Of a stretch of DNA of 64,000 bases, positions 1 to 12,376 are shown in pieces; position 1 is the stretch's first letter, and each line of letters begins with the position of its first letter. The stretch comes from Paramoeba atlantica. Lineage: Eukaryota > Discosea. The DNA is taken from assembly GCA_977017575.1 (NCBI GenBank), contig CDRNVI010000138.1, positions 40,214 to 104,213 of the forward strand, read 5' to 3'. Both the position numbers and the translations under genes were made by a program. The notes under the pieces are model-generated. The model did no database searches, was not told the origin of the DNA, and worked only from the letters and a program-made list of their open reading frames with translations.

Positions 1-349
1 CCACTTTGATTTTCACTATTTTTGAGATGAAAATACTCTTTGTCGACGCTTGAACGCACGAAGGGAACCAACTCTCATAGTAAATTATTATGAAAAAGTC
101 CATACCAAAAGTTAAAAGCTGATGTCATTTTCGTCGATGTCACCTTTTTTTATTTTACTGTAAAACTCACTAAAATAAAAATTGGGGTGTCCATTTTCAT
201 TGGGACTCCCGAAAAAGCGCTCCAAAAAATTGCTAAATATTTTTCGTCTGCCAACTGAGGCGAATTTTGTTCTCTTTCTCAATTTTCTTGTGTTTCTTTC
301 TTTTTTTTTTATTTTTTTGACATCTTTCTTCTGTTCCAAAAAAGAAAAT
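1..349. other. 5' flank of RPN7 gene
   Basis: No gene is supported here. The stretch is AT-rich with a T-rich run just before the RPN7 ATG. Two copies of a GATGTCA-type element lie at about 120-128 and 138-145 (a CRE-like half palindrome), roughly 210-230 bases upstream of the start codon. They may belong to the promoter, but this is only inferred. The open frames seen on both strands are low-complexity Lys/Phe-rich products of A and T tracts. Confidence 0.4.
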
Positions 350-2012
350 ATGGCTTCTGAAGGTCACCCACTTGAACAAACACCTCCTTTGTATTTGACC
401 GATCGTCGATTTCTTTTGACTTGTAGTGATGATGTTGTGAGTCCCCAAGAAAAAGAAACACACAAACGTTTTCTCTTGGAGGAGATCGAGAAGAAAGGTT
501 TTTTGTTCTGTTTTTTTTTTTTTCAAAACAAAGTTGGAGATATCGTTCACTTTTCTTCTTCTCTATCTATGATAGAGAGAGAGTCTCTTTCCTGAAATTT
601 TTCATTCATCTTAGGTATGGTTCATCTCTACCTTGCTCTTTGTGATCAATTCAAATGGGCCAAAGACGAGAAGAAAGTTGATGAGATGAAAGAAAAAAAC
701 TCGAAAATTGTTGAAGGATTGAAGAACAAAATCGAAGATGCTGTGGAGAACTTTGGTGAAAGTGAAGTCAGAGAAGCAACCTTAGCAGAAGCTGAACATT
801 ATTGCCGAATTGTGGATAAAGAAAACGCAGTAAATGCGTATCGAGAAACTCTTTCAAAAACAATTGGAAAAGGTGAAAAACTTGACATTGTCTTTTCATT
901 AATTCGGTTGGGTTTCTTTTGGCGTGATTCCCCTCTTATTTTGAGAAACATTGAGCAAGCCAAAGATCTTCTTGTCACTGGTGGTGATTGGGATCGAAAA
1001 AATCGTCTCCATGCTTATGAAGGTTTTTTTCTTTTAACTTTTCTTTTTTTTTCTTTTTTTTTTTTGGTGAGGGAGGGAGGGAGGAAGGGAGGGAGGTGGC
1101 GGGTTGTATTTTGTTTTTGGCATTTCTTGTGTTAAAAGGCCGATTTGGGTGGGTATTTTTTTTTTAATGAAAAAAAAACCCAAGAAGAACATAATTTTTC
1201 TTTCTTTTTTCGAGAACACACAACCAAAAATTCTCACCGTCACACAAACAACAACAGGTCTTTACTTCATGTCAATTCGTTCATGGGATGAGGCAGCCAC
1301 GTTGTTCCTTGAAACTCTTGCTACATACACTTGCACTGAATTGTTCGAGTACAAACGTTTCATCTTTTACACTGTGGTGCTGTCGTTGGTGACTCTTCCT
1401 CGTCCAGCTCTCAAGAAAAGGATTCTTGAATCTCCTGAAGTTCACGGTGTAATTGACGAGATTCCCAGTCTTGGAGATTTGATTAATTCATTCTATAATG
1501 CCGAGTATCGTCTCTTCTTTCAATCACTTGGTGTCATTGTTGATCAGCTCAAAAAAGATCGGTATTTAAGTAATTTTGCTGGGTACTTTTGTCGAGAGAT
1601 GAGAATCAAAGCGTACAATCAATTACTTGAATCCTATCGTTCTCTTCAAATCCGCAACGTCGCAGATCAATTTGGAGTCACTCCTGAGTTTATTGATACT
1701 GATCTTTCACGTTTCATTTACTCTGGACGTGTGTACTGTAAGATTGATGCTGTTCGTGGGATTATTGAGACCTCTCGTCATGACGTTAAAAATACTCATT
1801 ATCAGGTTATTTTTCTTTAACCCATTTTCTTCTTTAACCCATTTTCTTCTCATTTTTTCTTTCCTGAACGTGGGAATTTTCATTTTTTTATTGTTGCTTT
1901 TTTTTTGCTTTTTTTTTTTGAACTAAATTTCTTTTTGTTTGACTAGATGACTTTGAAATCTGGAGACAATCTCATGCACCGAGTCCAGAAATTATCTCGT
2001 GTGATTATCTGA
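350..2012 (+). CDS. RPN7/PSMD6: 26S proteasome lid subunit RPN7 (PSMD6)
   Basis: Non-ATPase subunit of the 19S regulatory particle lid. In known proteasomes it joins the horseshoe of PCI-domain subunits that carries the deubiquitinase. There are four exons: 350-497, 615-1022, 1258-1805 and 1947-2012, with GT..AG introns. Their sum is 1170 nt, giving 389 residues plus stop, the same length as human PSMD6. Diagnostic strings include GESEVREATLAEAEHYCRI, KLDIVFSLIRLGFFW, GDWDRKNRL and the PCI segment REMRIKAYNQLLESYRSL; the protein ends MHRVQKLSRVI(I). The start is the ATG at 350 after a T-rich leader and gives the expected N-terminal length. It converges on the V-ATPase gene with only about 80 bases between stops. 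Nothing appears broken. Confidence 0.97.
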
Positions 2013-2091
2013 TTCAAAACAAATCCCCTTTTACAACAACAAACAAAAAAAGTATAAAAAAATTCTAAAAAAAAATATAAGTTTATGTTTT

Positions 2092-2886
2092 TTAATTTTC
2101 TCTAATACCCATCATACCCTGGACTCGAGTCATCAAAGAATCTTTTTCAATATCATAAGGATGAGTCTTTGATGGGATCTCAAGAATTGTTGGGAGAGCG
2201 CTCGCCCGATTTTCTGTGAGTTCGAAATATTCATCAATTGCCCCTCGAATTTCGTTGGCAATCTAAAAAGGAAGAGGAAACAATTTCAGAAAAAAGAATC
2301 TCGAAAGTAAAAAATCAGACTCTATTTTTATACGAAAAAAACAAACGTATTGGTTAATCAAAAGAATAGCAATGTCATCTCGACGAGTAAAAGTACGGAA
2401 TGCATTCTCAATTTGTCCTTGGGTGGTCTCTGTCGAAAGAAAAGACAAAAAAAAAGGTCAAAAAAGATATAAGAACTCGAAAAAAAAGTCATTTCTTTCT
2501 CTCTAGATCCGAAGAATCAAAATTATCAAAAAGATTTGAACTTGAACTGACGAGGAAGAAGTTGTTTTTAAAAGATTCTTTTCTTTGCATATCACTTTCA
2601 CCAATTCCGGTCAATAAAAATCCGGTAATTGTGTCCTATGAGAGGCCAAAGAAGAAAGAGAGAGAGAGAGAGATAGAATAAAGAGATAAAAAGAGTCAAA
2701 ATCTCAGAAGTGGAGGGAGTCGAAGAATAAGTTCAACAGCGGGAAGAAAGAGGTGGAAAAAAGAGAAAAAAAAGGGAAGGAAGAAAAGAGAGGTCTCAAA
2801 GAGTGAAAAGGATAGAAAAGAAAAAAGACCTCATCACCAATAACAGAAACGAGGTTACCATCTTGATTTCCGATCAACTTTGCCAT
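2092..2886 (-). CDS. ATP6V1F/VMA7: V-type H+-ATPase subunit F (Vma7)
   Basis: Small stalk subunit of the V1 sector of the vacuolar proton pump, acting at the axis of the catalytic rotor. There are four exons on the minus strand: 2830-2886, 2548-2635, 2347-2429 and 2092-2262, totalling 399 nt (132 residues plus stop). Family hallmarks are GNLVSVIGDE followed after the intron by DTITGFLLTGIGE, then IENAFRTFTRRDDIAILLINQY and the C-terminal LPTILEIPSKTHPYD. The exon 2/3 join (GTC A^GT ... ACAG^AG ACC) is inferred from frame and family alignment. It leaves the protein slightly shorter than usual around the first beta strand. It is divergent from the LRR gene and shares a pyrimidine-rich spacer with it. 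Confidence 0.93.
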
Positions 2887-3290
2887 TTTTTTGTTTTTTT
2901 GAACCCACAAGAAAAGAAAAAGAAAAAGAAAAAGAAAAAAACACGATTTGCCACGGCAAAAAGAAAAAAGAGCAGACAAATCATTAGAGCTCTAATTTTA
3001 GCTCTTGCCAAGAGTTTTCTCGAAAAGTTGCCAGTTTTTTTGATTTTTCTTTTTCTCATTTTTCCATATCTCCAACTTTTTAAAAAGACTTGGAATAGGA
3101 AGGGTCGAAAAGGAGCAAATGGCTAATTGAACCGTTTCTTTTTTTTGATTTTACAACGCTTGGACAACTTTGAAAGGAAAAAAAAGAGGTCCCACTTCTC
3201 CTCTTCCTCCTTTTCTCTTTCTTCTTCCTCTCCTTTCTCTCTCTCTCTCTCTTTCTCTCTTTCTCTCCACTGGAGTCCAAAAAAACACCG
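2887..3290. other. Shared divergent promoter region (VMA7 / LRR gene)
   Basis: About 400 bases between two divergently oriented start codons. The left part is A/T-rich. The right part has long CT-repeat tracts (about 3190-3270) typical of leaders in this genome. The long frames here are Ser/Phe or Arg/Glu/Lys-rich microsatellite translations. I see no TATA box that stands out from the AT background. Confidence 0.4.
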
Positions 3291-6200
3291 ATGTTTCACA
3301 TTTCTCCAACCCTGAGACCTTGGCAAAAGAAAGATCCATTCAGCCTTTCTTCTTTCCCTCCAAAACCACCACAACCTTCATGGGGTTCTCCTGCGCTCAA
3401 AACACAACAGCATAAACCACAAGAAAATCGAACTGCTCCTTCTCTTGTTGATCTTTGTCTTGATACTCTCATTCTTTCTTTTTTCTTAAAAGGTTCAATA
3501 TTTTTCTTTTTGTTGTTGTTTTTTTTCTTCTTCTTCCATGTCCTTCGGTCTCTCTCGTATTGATCGTTCAAAATTTTCCTTGTTTCTTCTTAGGAGTTTC
3601 TGAGAAAGATGAACAAAAACGTGTCGAAATTTTGAATCGAGTCTTTAAACGAAAGAATTTGAAAAGTTTTTGTTTTTCGTCTTTTCTTGAAAGAAAGGTC
3701 TTGAATCCCTTGGTGCTTCGTTCGTTCTCAACCTCGAAAGGGAGTTTTATTACATCCTTGGACATCTCTGGTTCACGAGTTTCGAATTATGCCCTCTCGT
3801 TGGTTGGCGAGATTCGCAGTTTGACAACCCTCTCTCTGCGATCTTGTACCAACTTTGATGATGGAGGTCTAGCTGCTCTTGCTCGTGGATCTTGTTCCAA
3901 ATACCTCAAAAATCTCGATCTTTCGAAATGTCGGAAAGTATCTGATGCAGCAATCACAGTTTTGACCTCTTTTGAGAATCTTCGGTTGTTGGACTTGTCA
4001 GATTTGTTATTGACCGACGCTGGGATCAGTGAACTTCGATTCGGTTTTCTCAAGTTAGAGTTTCTCTCTCTTTCGAGAACAAAAATTACAGATGAAAGTC
4101 TTGAAATCTTATCCTCTTCTTTTGGGGAGAGTGATGATCCAGAAAAAAAAGACAAGAAAGAGGCTACTGGGCTTATCTCTTTAAAGAACCTCAAAATATG
4201 TTCTGTTGCGGTCACCTCAAAGGGGCTCCTCTATCTGACCTTATTTCCTTCTCTTGCTTTAGTCGATTTGTTTGGGACTTGGCCCTCTTCCGAAGAAGAA
4301 GAAAAATTTTGGAAAGACTTTGAAGTATCCCTCACAAAGAATCGACCTGGTACTTCGTTGCATCGAAGTGCTGGAAAGCTAATTTTGATGCCTCCTCAGA
4401 TTAAAGAAGATCGTTCGGAATTTGAACAAAAGCGTGAGTGGATCTTCAAATGCCCTGTTCAAGATCTTTGGAATATTCGAAGACTTATCCCACTTTTGGA
4501 AGCCTCTCGTAACCCGTCTTCCTGTGGCTCCTTTGTTCCCCGGAAAACAGTTTTAATCTCACAAGGAAAGCCACAATCACTGAACTCCCCAAATATAACT
4601 TCTTTTGCTGGTGGTGGTGGTCCCAGGAATAATCCTCGGCTCACTTTTTCAACTCCCCAAACAAACCGTTTTGCCGCCAAGTTTTTACCGACGGCGACCA
4701 CAACACACCCAGCTGAACATCATCACCCACCACATGGAGGTGGCGGCCAAGGACTACGTTTTACGACCCCTCAAATTTCAAGGCATCATCAACAACAAAC
4801 CAGTCCCCGCCAACCATCCCCAACATCCCCGCAGCCCGTTGAATCTTCAGAATCAGGCCACCACCAACAAAAACCAAATTTGTCTCCATCAAAAAAGACT
4901 CAAGAAGGAGGAGGAGGGGCGAGCGAAAAAGAAAACTCTTCTGCTCAATCAACCCCGTTCACCTTCAATCGCCTCTGTTTAGTTCGACAGAAATCTGATG
5001 AAAAAAATCTTTCCCCCAAAAAGAAAAAAACTGGTCCAACTACCCCAGCCAAGAGGATTTTGTCGTATGATGAAGAGACACCAGAAAACAAGAAGACGCG
5101 GAATAGTGAAGATGAAGATTCTATTGATGATGATGATGAGGTTGTATTAGGCCCAGAAGATTTCCCAGAAGGAACTTATTGTCCTTCTTGTAAGCAAGGA
5201 AATATCAAACCTCAGTATTTCTGTTTGGAGGATCCTGACCTCTGCGTTCGCTGTGCTCAAAAGAAAGGCCTCTGTTATATCTGTATCCGGCCGACTTCTC
5301 GACCTTCTATTTGCCTAGATTGTTCTCGCAAACCTCTCGCAAAAAGAAAGTGTGAATCGTGTAAAATCCGAGGACGAGTTTCGAATGGGAATCAGATGGG
5401 TTTTTGTGATCTTTGTTTTCCTGAAATCACACAATCGAGGGAGCGAATAACAAGGAAGAAGAAGATCTCTCTTCCACCAATACTGATGAAAGCCCCAAAG
5501 AAGGAAGAGATGCGCGATAACGACGAATTGTCTGGTACTGATGAAACAAGTCAAAATCTCCAGAAAAGTCCGATCATCGTCCCTGCAGAAACAGAGAAGA
5601 GCACAACACCTCCTCTTCGAGGAATCTCATCATTTAGTGGTTCTATTAGTAGTGGTTCTGTTTCCCAAAGCCAAAGTCCTCCACGAAAAAGGATTAAACG
5701 ATTATCGAAATTCGAAAAGATCAGAGAGCAATCCCTCTTTTCTGAAGGAGGATCCTCTTCTTCGCAGCCAAGCGAGTCGTCAAATGGCTTTCCTCTTCGA
5801 CAGCCAGAAAAGAAGAAGAGGAAGGTGTCTGCTGAAAGTCCTGTTGTTATTGTTCGTGAGTCCCCAAAATTACAAAGAAACAAAGCCCGTCTCCCAAGAG
5901 CGCCTTCAATTGAAATGATGGATTGTGGGAAAGAAAAACAAAGTTTGCCGTCAAGCCAAGAAGAGCCCAGAAAAGGAGGAAAAAGATTGGAGGTGGTGAT
6001 TGAAAAGGAAAACAAACACCAACACCAACACCACGATGATCAGTTATCTCTTTTTCAAGAACAACCGATGGCTTGCAAATCTGTTGAAACAAAAAATCAG
6101 AAAAATACGCCCAGAAGACAACAGCAGCGCCAACAAAAGCAACAACAACAAAAGCAACAACAACCTCGAGCACCTCCTTCACCGAGTGTCGTACCATCTC

Positions 6201-6436
6201 CTCCTCCAAATACGGGTTCTCGATTGAGAAGACCAACACCTCGAACACCAGGAGGAAGCCAAGATGCTTTGTTGCAGAGTGCATTGATGCGTTCTCGTTT
6301 GGAAGTGGATCGTATGAAAAGGATTCAATCTTATCGTGAGACAAGACTTTATTGTGAGGATCATGCCTCGAAAAAAAGGAAACGCACCCCCTCATCATCA
6401 TCCCAGTCAACGTCGACTGAAGATGATGAATTGTGA
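3291..6436 (+). CDS. Leucine-rich-repeat protein with cysteine-rich zinc-binding-like cluster
   Basis: Two exons, 3291-3492 and 3594-6436; the join restores a glycine codon (G^GA). The product is about 1,014 residues. After a Pro-rich N-terminus comes an F-box/LRR-like or AMN1-type leucine-rich repeat run, with repeats such as ITSLDISGSRVSN, LTTLSLRSCTNFDDGGLAAL, LKNLDLSKCRKVSDAAI, LRLLDLSDLLLTDAGI and LEFLSLSRTKITDESLEIL. A long disordered Gly/His/Gln/Pro stretch follows, then an acidic patch (EDEDSIDDDDE). Next is a block of about 80 residues with many CxxC pairs (YCPSCKQG, LCVRCAQKKGLCYICIRP, ICLDCSRKP, KCESCK, FCDLCF), nucleotides about 5176-5430. The C-terminus is Lys/Arg- and Gln-rich with NLS-like KKRK runs. 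A nuclear adaptor role is possible but not shown. I do not recognise an orthologue. Confidence 0.82.
5176..5430 (+). other. CxxC-rich zinc-binding-like domain of the LRR protein
   Basis: About seven CxxC-type pairs occur within roughly 80 residues, spaced as in RING, ZZ or multi-knuckle zinc modules but matching none that I can name. It follows an acidic linker and precedes a Ser/Pro-rich basic tail. The pairs are CPSC, CVRC, CYIC, CLDC, CESC and CDLC, with extra single cysteines. Zinc binding is inferred from spacing only. Confidence 0.6.
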
Positions 6437-6723
6437 AAAAAAAAAGATGATTTGTCAACACAAAAGAGAAAACTTCTTCCATTTTTCTCTCTTTTACTTC
6501 TTATTTATCGCGAGACCAAAAGTTTCTCACAAATAACAACAACAAAAAAAAGAGCTCCAACAAGAAAAACAAAAGCCAAGAAAAATACAAGAAAAATAAA
6601 TTTATCAAAAAATAAAAAAGAAATAGTTATTTAAATCACTCATCAAGATCAAATAAAAATATGATCAAGGTCGTAGAATTTTTTTGAGACGAATTGATGA
6701 CGAATTTGATGATGAAGATGTGA
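6437..6723. other. Convergent 3' spacer (LRR gene / MAF1)
   Basis: A-rich 3' flank between two convergent stop codons. AATAAA-like strings occur at about 6595-6602 on the plus strand and could serve as a poly(A) signal. No gene is supported. Confidence 0.4.
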
Positions 6724-7732
6724 TCACATGTCCATCATAAACTCTGTATCAGGATCATCTCCCCAACCATAACCCTCATCATCATCCTCCATGTTCATGT
6801 TGCTACTACTTGAAGAAGAAGACCCTCCTTGGAAATATTGTTGCGATTCGCTTATTGCTGTTTTCCTTGTTGCCCGGCAATGGAAAAAGACCATCCGTTT
6901 CATCTTCTTGTTATAAAAGAAATAGTTGAATCCCCAACTGTTTTTTTGTTTGTTTTTGAGTAAAAGAGGAGAGAAAGGAAGAAGTGGGGAGAGTTTCCAC
7001 ACTTCAAATCAAAAAAAAAAAAAGAGCTAAACGAACATTCGCCCATCTTGATAGAAAGGATCAGAATCAGGATCGGGAAAGAAAGAGTACACAAGACAAT
7101 CCTGCAAGAAGGGAGAAAAGAGGTTAAAAACGAAAAACAAAACAAAAAGAAGAATAAAAGTTAAAAAAAAGAATGAAAAAAAAAAGAATGAAAAAAAAAA
7201 GAATGAAAAAAAAGAGGGAAAAAACAAAAAAAAAAGAGGGAAAAAACAAAAAAAAAAAAAGAGGGAAAACAAAAAAAAATCTGGAAAAAACCTTCAACAT
7301 AATCTCCCGATCAAGAGTGGACCAAAGTTCCTCCTGAAGTTGCCCCGGAAAATGAGGAAGAGTAGACTGAAGAGGAGAGTTGATAGAATTACAAACTAAA
7401 TACAAGTTTGTTTCATCACGAAACTCTTCCGGTTTTGCGTTACTAAAATCATAATCCGGGAAAATAGCGTTCAAGGTCGCCACAAGAAAAATGAATGTTT
7501 TTCGAGATGATGTATCAGAGAGAGGGCCAAAAGGAGAAGATGCAATGCTCTCACAATGACTTGGTGATGTTGCCAATTCAGCATACATGTTGTCCATGCT
7601 TTTGTACAATTTTCTGTCCGATCCGGGCTTGCAGGAGTACGCCTCAAGAACAGATTCGATCCGAATCCCATTCAACTCTTTGTTCAAGGAACTCGTCAGT
7701 TGGTCAAACTCATAAACTTCCAGAAACTTCAT
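6724..7732 (-). CDS. MAF1: MAF1, repressor of RNA polymerase III
   Basis: Nuclear regulator that binds RNA polymerase III and shuts down tRNA and 5S transcription under nutrient stress in other eukaryotes. There are three exons on the minus strand, 7292-7732, 7037-7101 and 6724-6937, totalling 720 nt (239 residues). Landmarks are the N-terminal MKFLEVYEFDQLTSSL, RIESVLEAYSCK, the signature GPLSDTSSRKTFIFLVATLN followed by FPDYDFSNAKPEEF, then DPDSDPFYQDGRIWGFNYFF and NKKMKRMVFFHCRA, and a short acidic tail. The second junction (CGA AT^GT ... CAG^T TGG) is chosen because it recreates the invariant tryptophan of the family. Intron 1 is built of tandem A-rich (plus-strand) repeats, GAATGAAAAAAAAAA units at about 7150-7270. 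The gene diverges from the midasin gene. Confidence 0.96.
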
Positions 7733-8402
7733 TTTGATTTCTTATTTTCTCTTATCGTTGTTAACAATGTCCTTTTTTCTCTTTAATGCGGTTGCGGCAG
7801 TATTACGAAAAACCAACTACAAATCGAAAATATTAAACTCTCCGTCGAACTCAAATGCATCGAAGACAAACAACCACTCTTTTGACCCAGGTGCTACAGT
7901 CCAAAAAACCAGTAGCAAGAATCGAAAAAAAAAAAGTGACAGAAAAAAAAAGATCAAAAAAATAAGCACTGGTCACCCACCAAAACAAAAACACAATCCT
8001 CACTTCGCCTCAACAAACTCAAAAAAAAAAAACAAAACCAAAAAACGGAAAAACAGAAAATAACACGCCAAATTCGTTTACCATATTTAGGAGGATTTCG
8101 TTTTCTCAGAACGAATTCAAAGGTGCGAATATTTCAAGCTTTTTTTATAACGAGGGTCGGGATTTTCTATCTTCACTCGTTCGCCAAAAAATTTTTCACT
8201 GAAAATTGGAAACCACACAAGTTAATACCTTATTTAGAAAACACAGGTTTGGAACCAACTTATTCTATTTATGGAATAAACGGGTTTGTCGACTTCGAAA
8301 CGACAAACCGTTCCTTTTTTCCCCTTTTCTCCTTTCTTCCTTTTGGGATTGAGAGAAAGAGAGGAAAACCAAGTCGAATCTTTTCACTTTTCTTTTTGAA
8401 AA
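7733..8402. other. Divergent spacer between MAF1 and MDN1
   Basis: About 670 bases between two start codons. A plus-strand open frame of about 109 codons (7734-8063) is Lys/Asn-rich and low in complexity, and another (8123-8440) overlaps the MDN1 start in a different frame. Neither resembles a known protein or shows a convincing exon structure. The CT-rich stretch at 8310-8400 directly before the MDN1 ATG looks like a leader. Confidence 0.4.
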
Positions 8403-11400
8403 ATGAAATTTTTTGCTTGGGATGTTCGACCCTCGCTTAAGACATTAGTAGAATGTTTCCTGACTGATTCAAACGATATCCGACGTTCTTTCCTTTTCTC
8501 TCTTGTCGAAAAAACATCATGTACTTCGAAAGGGAGCGTAAATCAACAAGAAAAAGATCAAATGTTACAAGTTTTAGTTTCATGTCTTTTGGATCCATTG
8601 TATACTCTTTCTGTTGTTCGTCTCTTTCGACCTCTTCTTCCTGAACTGATGGCTCGGTTACTTCGAAGTCACCGTGCTTTTCAATGTCTTGCTGGTTCTT
8701 TTTGTTGTTCTTCCTCTTCCTCTTCTCCTTCTCCTTCTTCTTCTTCTTCTAGTCTTGGAAATAAAATGGGATGTACGACGAGAGTTCTTGTTTGTTTGAG
8801 TCGGATCTTGCCTCTTTTTCCACAAAGTTTTGAAATTATCTTTCAATTTTTCAGCCATTGCCCTTCTCCTTTGGATTCTCTTTCTTTCTCTCTAGAACCT
8901 CTTTCTGCTGATGCACCAGCAACAACAACATCTTCTACCAATTATTCTGAAGTTCTTGGATCCTTTCTTGCGCTCTTTACGACCAATTCTTCTTGCTCCT
9001 CCTCTTCTTCGTCTCAACAAAAAGAAATTCGAGAAAATGTTGTACAACTTTCAAAAAGTACAAAAGAAGAGAGAATGAATGAGAAGATGAAGAATAAGAA
9101 TGGGGTTCATATTCTCTTATCTGCTTTACGTTTTCTTCGTTTTTCATCAACAACTTTTCGTAATTTGTGGAATTGGACTCCTGTTATCTCTTTACTTTCT
9201 CATTCTGATCCTCTTATTCGTTCTTTGGCAAAAGGGTGTGCTCATTCTCTCTTTTCTGTCTCTCAAGAACTCTCTCTTTTGCCTAAACCCGATTTTTCTG
9301 TCGCAAGGAAGGAGAAAGAAAGAGAAAAGATGGATATTGATTTTCAACATCATCAACAAGAAGAGGAAGAACAAGAACAAGAACAAGAACAAGAAGAAGA
9401 AGGAAAGGGATTAGAGCAATATTGCCAATTTGACGAAGACAAAGAATTGTTAGAAAAAGCTGTTTTGTGGATTGAGACAGAAATTCAAACAGAGCGCAGT
9501 TTGTTGTTTTGTGACACCCGACCAAAAGAGTCACAGGAAATTACAATCGATGTTGATTTGAGTGATGGTAGAGTTGAGGCAATTCGTCATATTGGTGATG
9601 TTACTTGTGATAGAGTTGAGAAAGAAAAGAAAAAGAAGAAGAAAGAAAGAGAAGGAAAAGGAGAACGAGGGAAGAGAAGAGAAAGAGAGAGAGAAAGAGA
9701 AGAAGAAGAGGAGGAGAGTGGGACAGTGATGATCACAGAATTGAATCTTTCTCGAGATGTTGTTGTTGATTTGTGTGGTGTTTTGCTTTTTCGTCGTCAT
9801 CATCAAGAGAAAGAAAGAGAGACTGATTTTTTGGGGGGAGAGGAGAGAGAGGAGAGAGGAGAAGGAGAAGGAAAGAAGAGAAAGAGAGAGGGGGAAGGAG
9901 AGAGAAGGGATGGGGAGGTTGAGGGAAAGAGAGAGAGTTTGTCGACTTTGGAGTCGAGAAAGTTTGTTTATACTTCTACTTCGGAGGAGTTGATGGTTTC
10001 TTTGGCTCTTTCTGTTAGGCAGAGTTTTCCTGTTTTGTTGTCTGGCATTCCTGGTTCTGGAAAATGTTTGTTGTTTTTTTATTTTTTTTTATTTTTATTT
10101 ATGTTGTTTTATTTGTTTATCTGTTTGCTTGTTTTGTTTTTTGTTTTTTGATTCAAGTTTTTTTTTCAATGATTATCATTTTTTTGTTAATTTTTTCAAT
10201 CGTTCACTAAAAACAATTTTTGATCTTATACATTAATTCCAATCCAAAAAACCAAAAACACAAAAACAAAACAAAAACAAAAACAAAAACAAAAAAACAA
10301 AACAAAAACAGCGGTACTAGTAGAAGAAATAGCAAGAATGACAGGAAATGAAGAAGATCTTATTCGAATTCATTTGGGTGACGAGGCTGATTCTAAGTCT
10401 CTTCTTGGTATGTATGTTTGTACTGATACTCCTGGTCAATTTAAATGGCAGGTTTTTTTTTTTTTTTTCTTTTTCTTTTCTTTTTTTTTTTTTTTATTGT
10501 TTTTTTTTTATTGTTTTTTTTTTATTGTTTTTTTTATTGTTATTTTTATTTTTCTTTTTATATTTTATGTTTTCTTTTCTTTTCTTTATTTTCTTTTTAT
10601 TGCTCATGATCATTAAAATTATGATTTATTTTTATTTATTTTGTGGTTCGGAAAAGGATTTTGATCTGATTTAAACATTTCTCTCCCCTTTCTCTTTTTT
10701 CTTTCTCTCTTCTCTTTCTCTCTTCTCTTTCTCTCTTCTCTTTCCCTTCTCTTTCTCCCCCCCAATCCAGCCAGGAGCATTAACACAAGCAGTGGTAGAA
10801 GGAAAATGGATTTTAATTGAAGATATTGATCTCGCCTCTGTTGACGTCATCTCTATGCTTTTGCCTGTTTTGGAAAATCGGACTTTGTGTGTCACGTCGA
10901 GAGGGGAGGTTCTTTTTTCTTTTTCTTCTTTTCTTTTTCTTCTTTTCTTTTTCTTCTTTTTTTTTTCTTCTTTCTCTCTTCCTTTCCCCCTTTTTTCCTT
11001 TTTATTGCTTCTTTTCTTTCTTTCTTTCTTTTTTTCTCTGTTCTCCCTCCTTTTTTCTCTTCTCTTTTCTCTCTAAAAAAAAGAATGACAGGAAATTGTT
11101 GCAAGTCCTGGGTTTCGCATTTTTGCAACTTGTACTCTCCAGCAAGATCGTTATGGCAATGTAATTTTTTAATTTAATTTTCTTTCTTTATTCTTTATTG
11201 TATTAATTTAATTTTCTCTCTTATTCTTGATTATATTATTTTATTATTCTTTCTTGATTTTCTTAAATTCAAATTTCAAACCTAAAAAAAAAAAAATTCC
11301 TTTCTGAACAGGCAATTGGAGGACCAACAACTAATCGAAATTTAAAACTATTTTCAAGTTTTTTAACTCAAATTGAAGTTCCGCCTCTCCCCTCTCAAGA

Positions 11401-12345
11401 ACTTCTTTCTGTTATCAAATTTCGTTTCCCCTCTCTTTCTCCTCTCTCTTCTTATTTTGTTGATACTTTTTTTTCAATTCAAAATCGATTTTCTTCTTCT
11501 TCTTCTTCTTCTTCTTCTTCTTCTCCTTCTTCTCCTTCTTCTCCCTCTTCTTCTGAGGAAAATGAAAAAAAAGGAGATGGAGATATGGAAACAGAGTTAA
11601 AAGCACTAGAAGGAAGAGGAGGAGGAAAGATGAGATGGTTATCAACAAGAGATTTAATGAAATGGTGTCACAGAGTTGAGTCACTCGGTTATGCGTCACA
11701 CGAACTTCATAAATCCGATCTCCGTCAACAACAATCCCAAAAAAAGAAAAAGAGTAAAAAGAAACAAGAAGAGTCAGAAAAAGAGAAACAAGAAAGAGAA
11801 GAAAGAGAAAGAAAAGAGAGAGAGAGAAAAGAAATGGGAACAATTGCATTAAAAGTGAGAGAAACAGTTTTTCAAGAGGCAGTGGACTGTTTTTGTGCAT
11901 CAATAATGAACAATTTTCATCGAAATTTCATTATCCGAAAAATTGGCCTTTTTTGGAATCTGTCCGAAGAGCGGATTGTTTATTGTTGTGACACCTATAA
12001 GAGTTCTTGTAATGTCACGGAGATGGATGTCACGCTTGGCAGGGTCAGTTTGCCTGTTGTTAAGAGGAAAAGTGCTTCTGAGGTTTTTATTTTATTTTCT
12101 TTTTTATTTTTTTTTTCTAATTTTTTTCTTTCTTTCTTTTAGTTGAATTTTAAATTAATTTTTTTATTATATTAATAAATAATAATAATAATCATAATAA
12201 AATAGGAAGAAGAAAAGAAAAAGAAACTGTTCGCGGGAACAAGAACTGCTTTGAGATTGTTGGAGCGATTGGCCATTTGTGTTTTTATGTCTGAACCTGT
12301 TCTTTTGTGTGGTGAAACAGGTTCTTATTTTTATTTTTATTTTTA

Positions 12346-12376
<31 letters not shown>

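Noticed and set aside
5551..6482. Minus-strand frames of 154 and 211 codons inside the LRR gene
   Set aside because: They overlap a single long coding exon with clear domains on the plus strand, and they lack any recognisable domain.
7734..8063. 109-codon plus-strand frame before MDN1
   Set aside because: Asn/Lys/Ser-rich, with no splice link to MDN1 exon 1 and no similarity to midasin N-termini.
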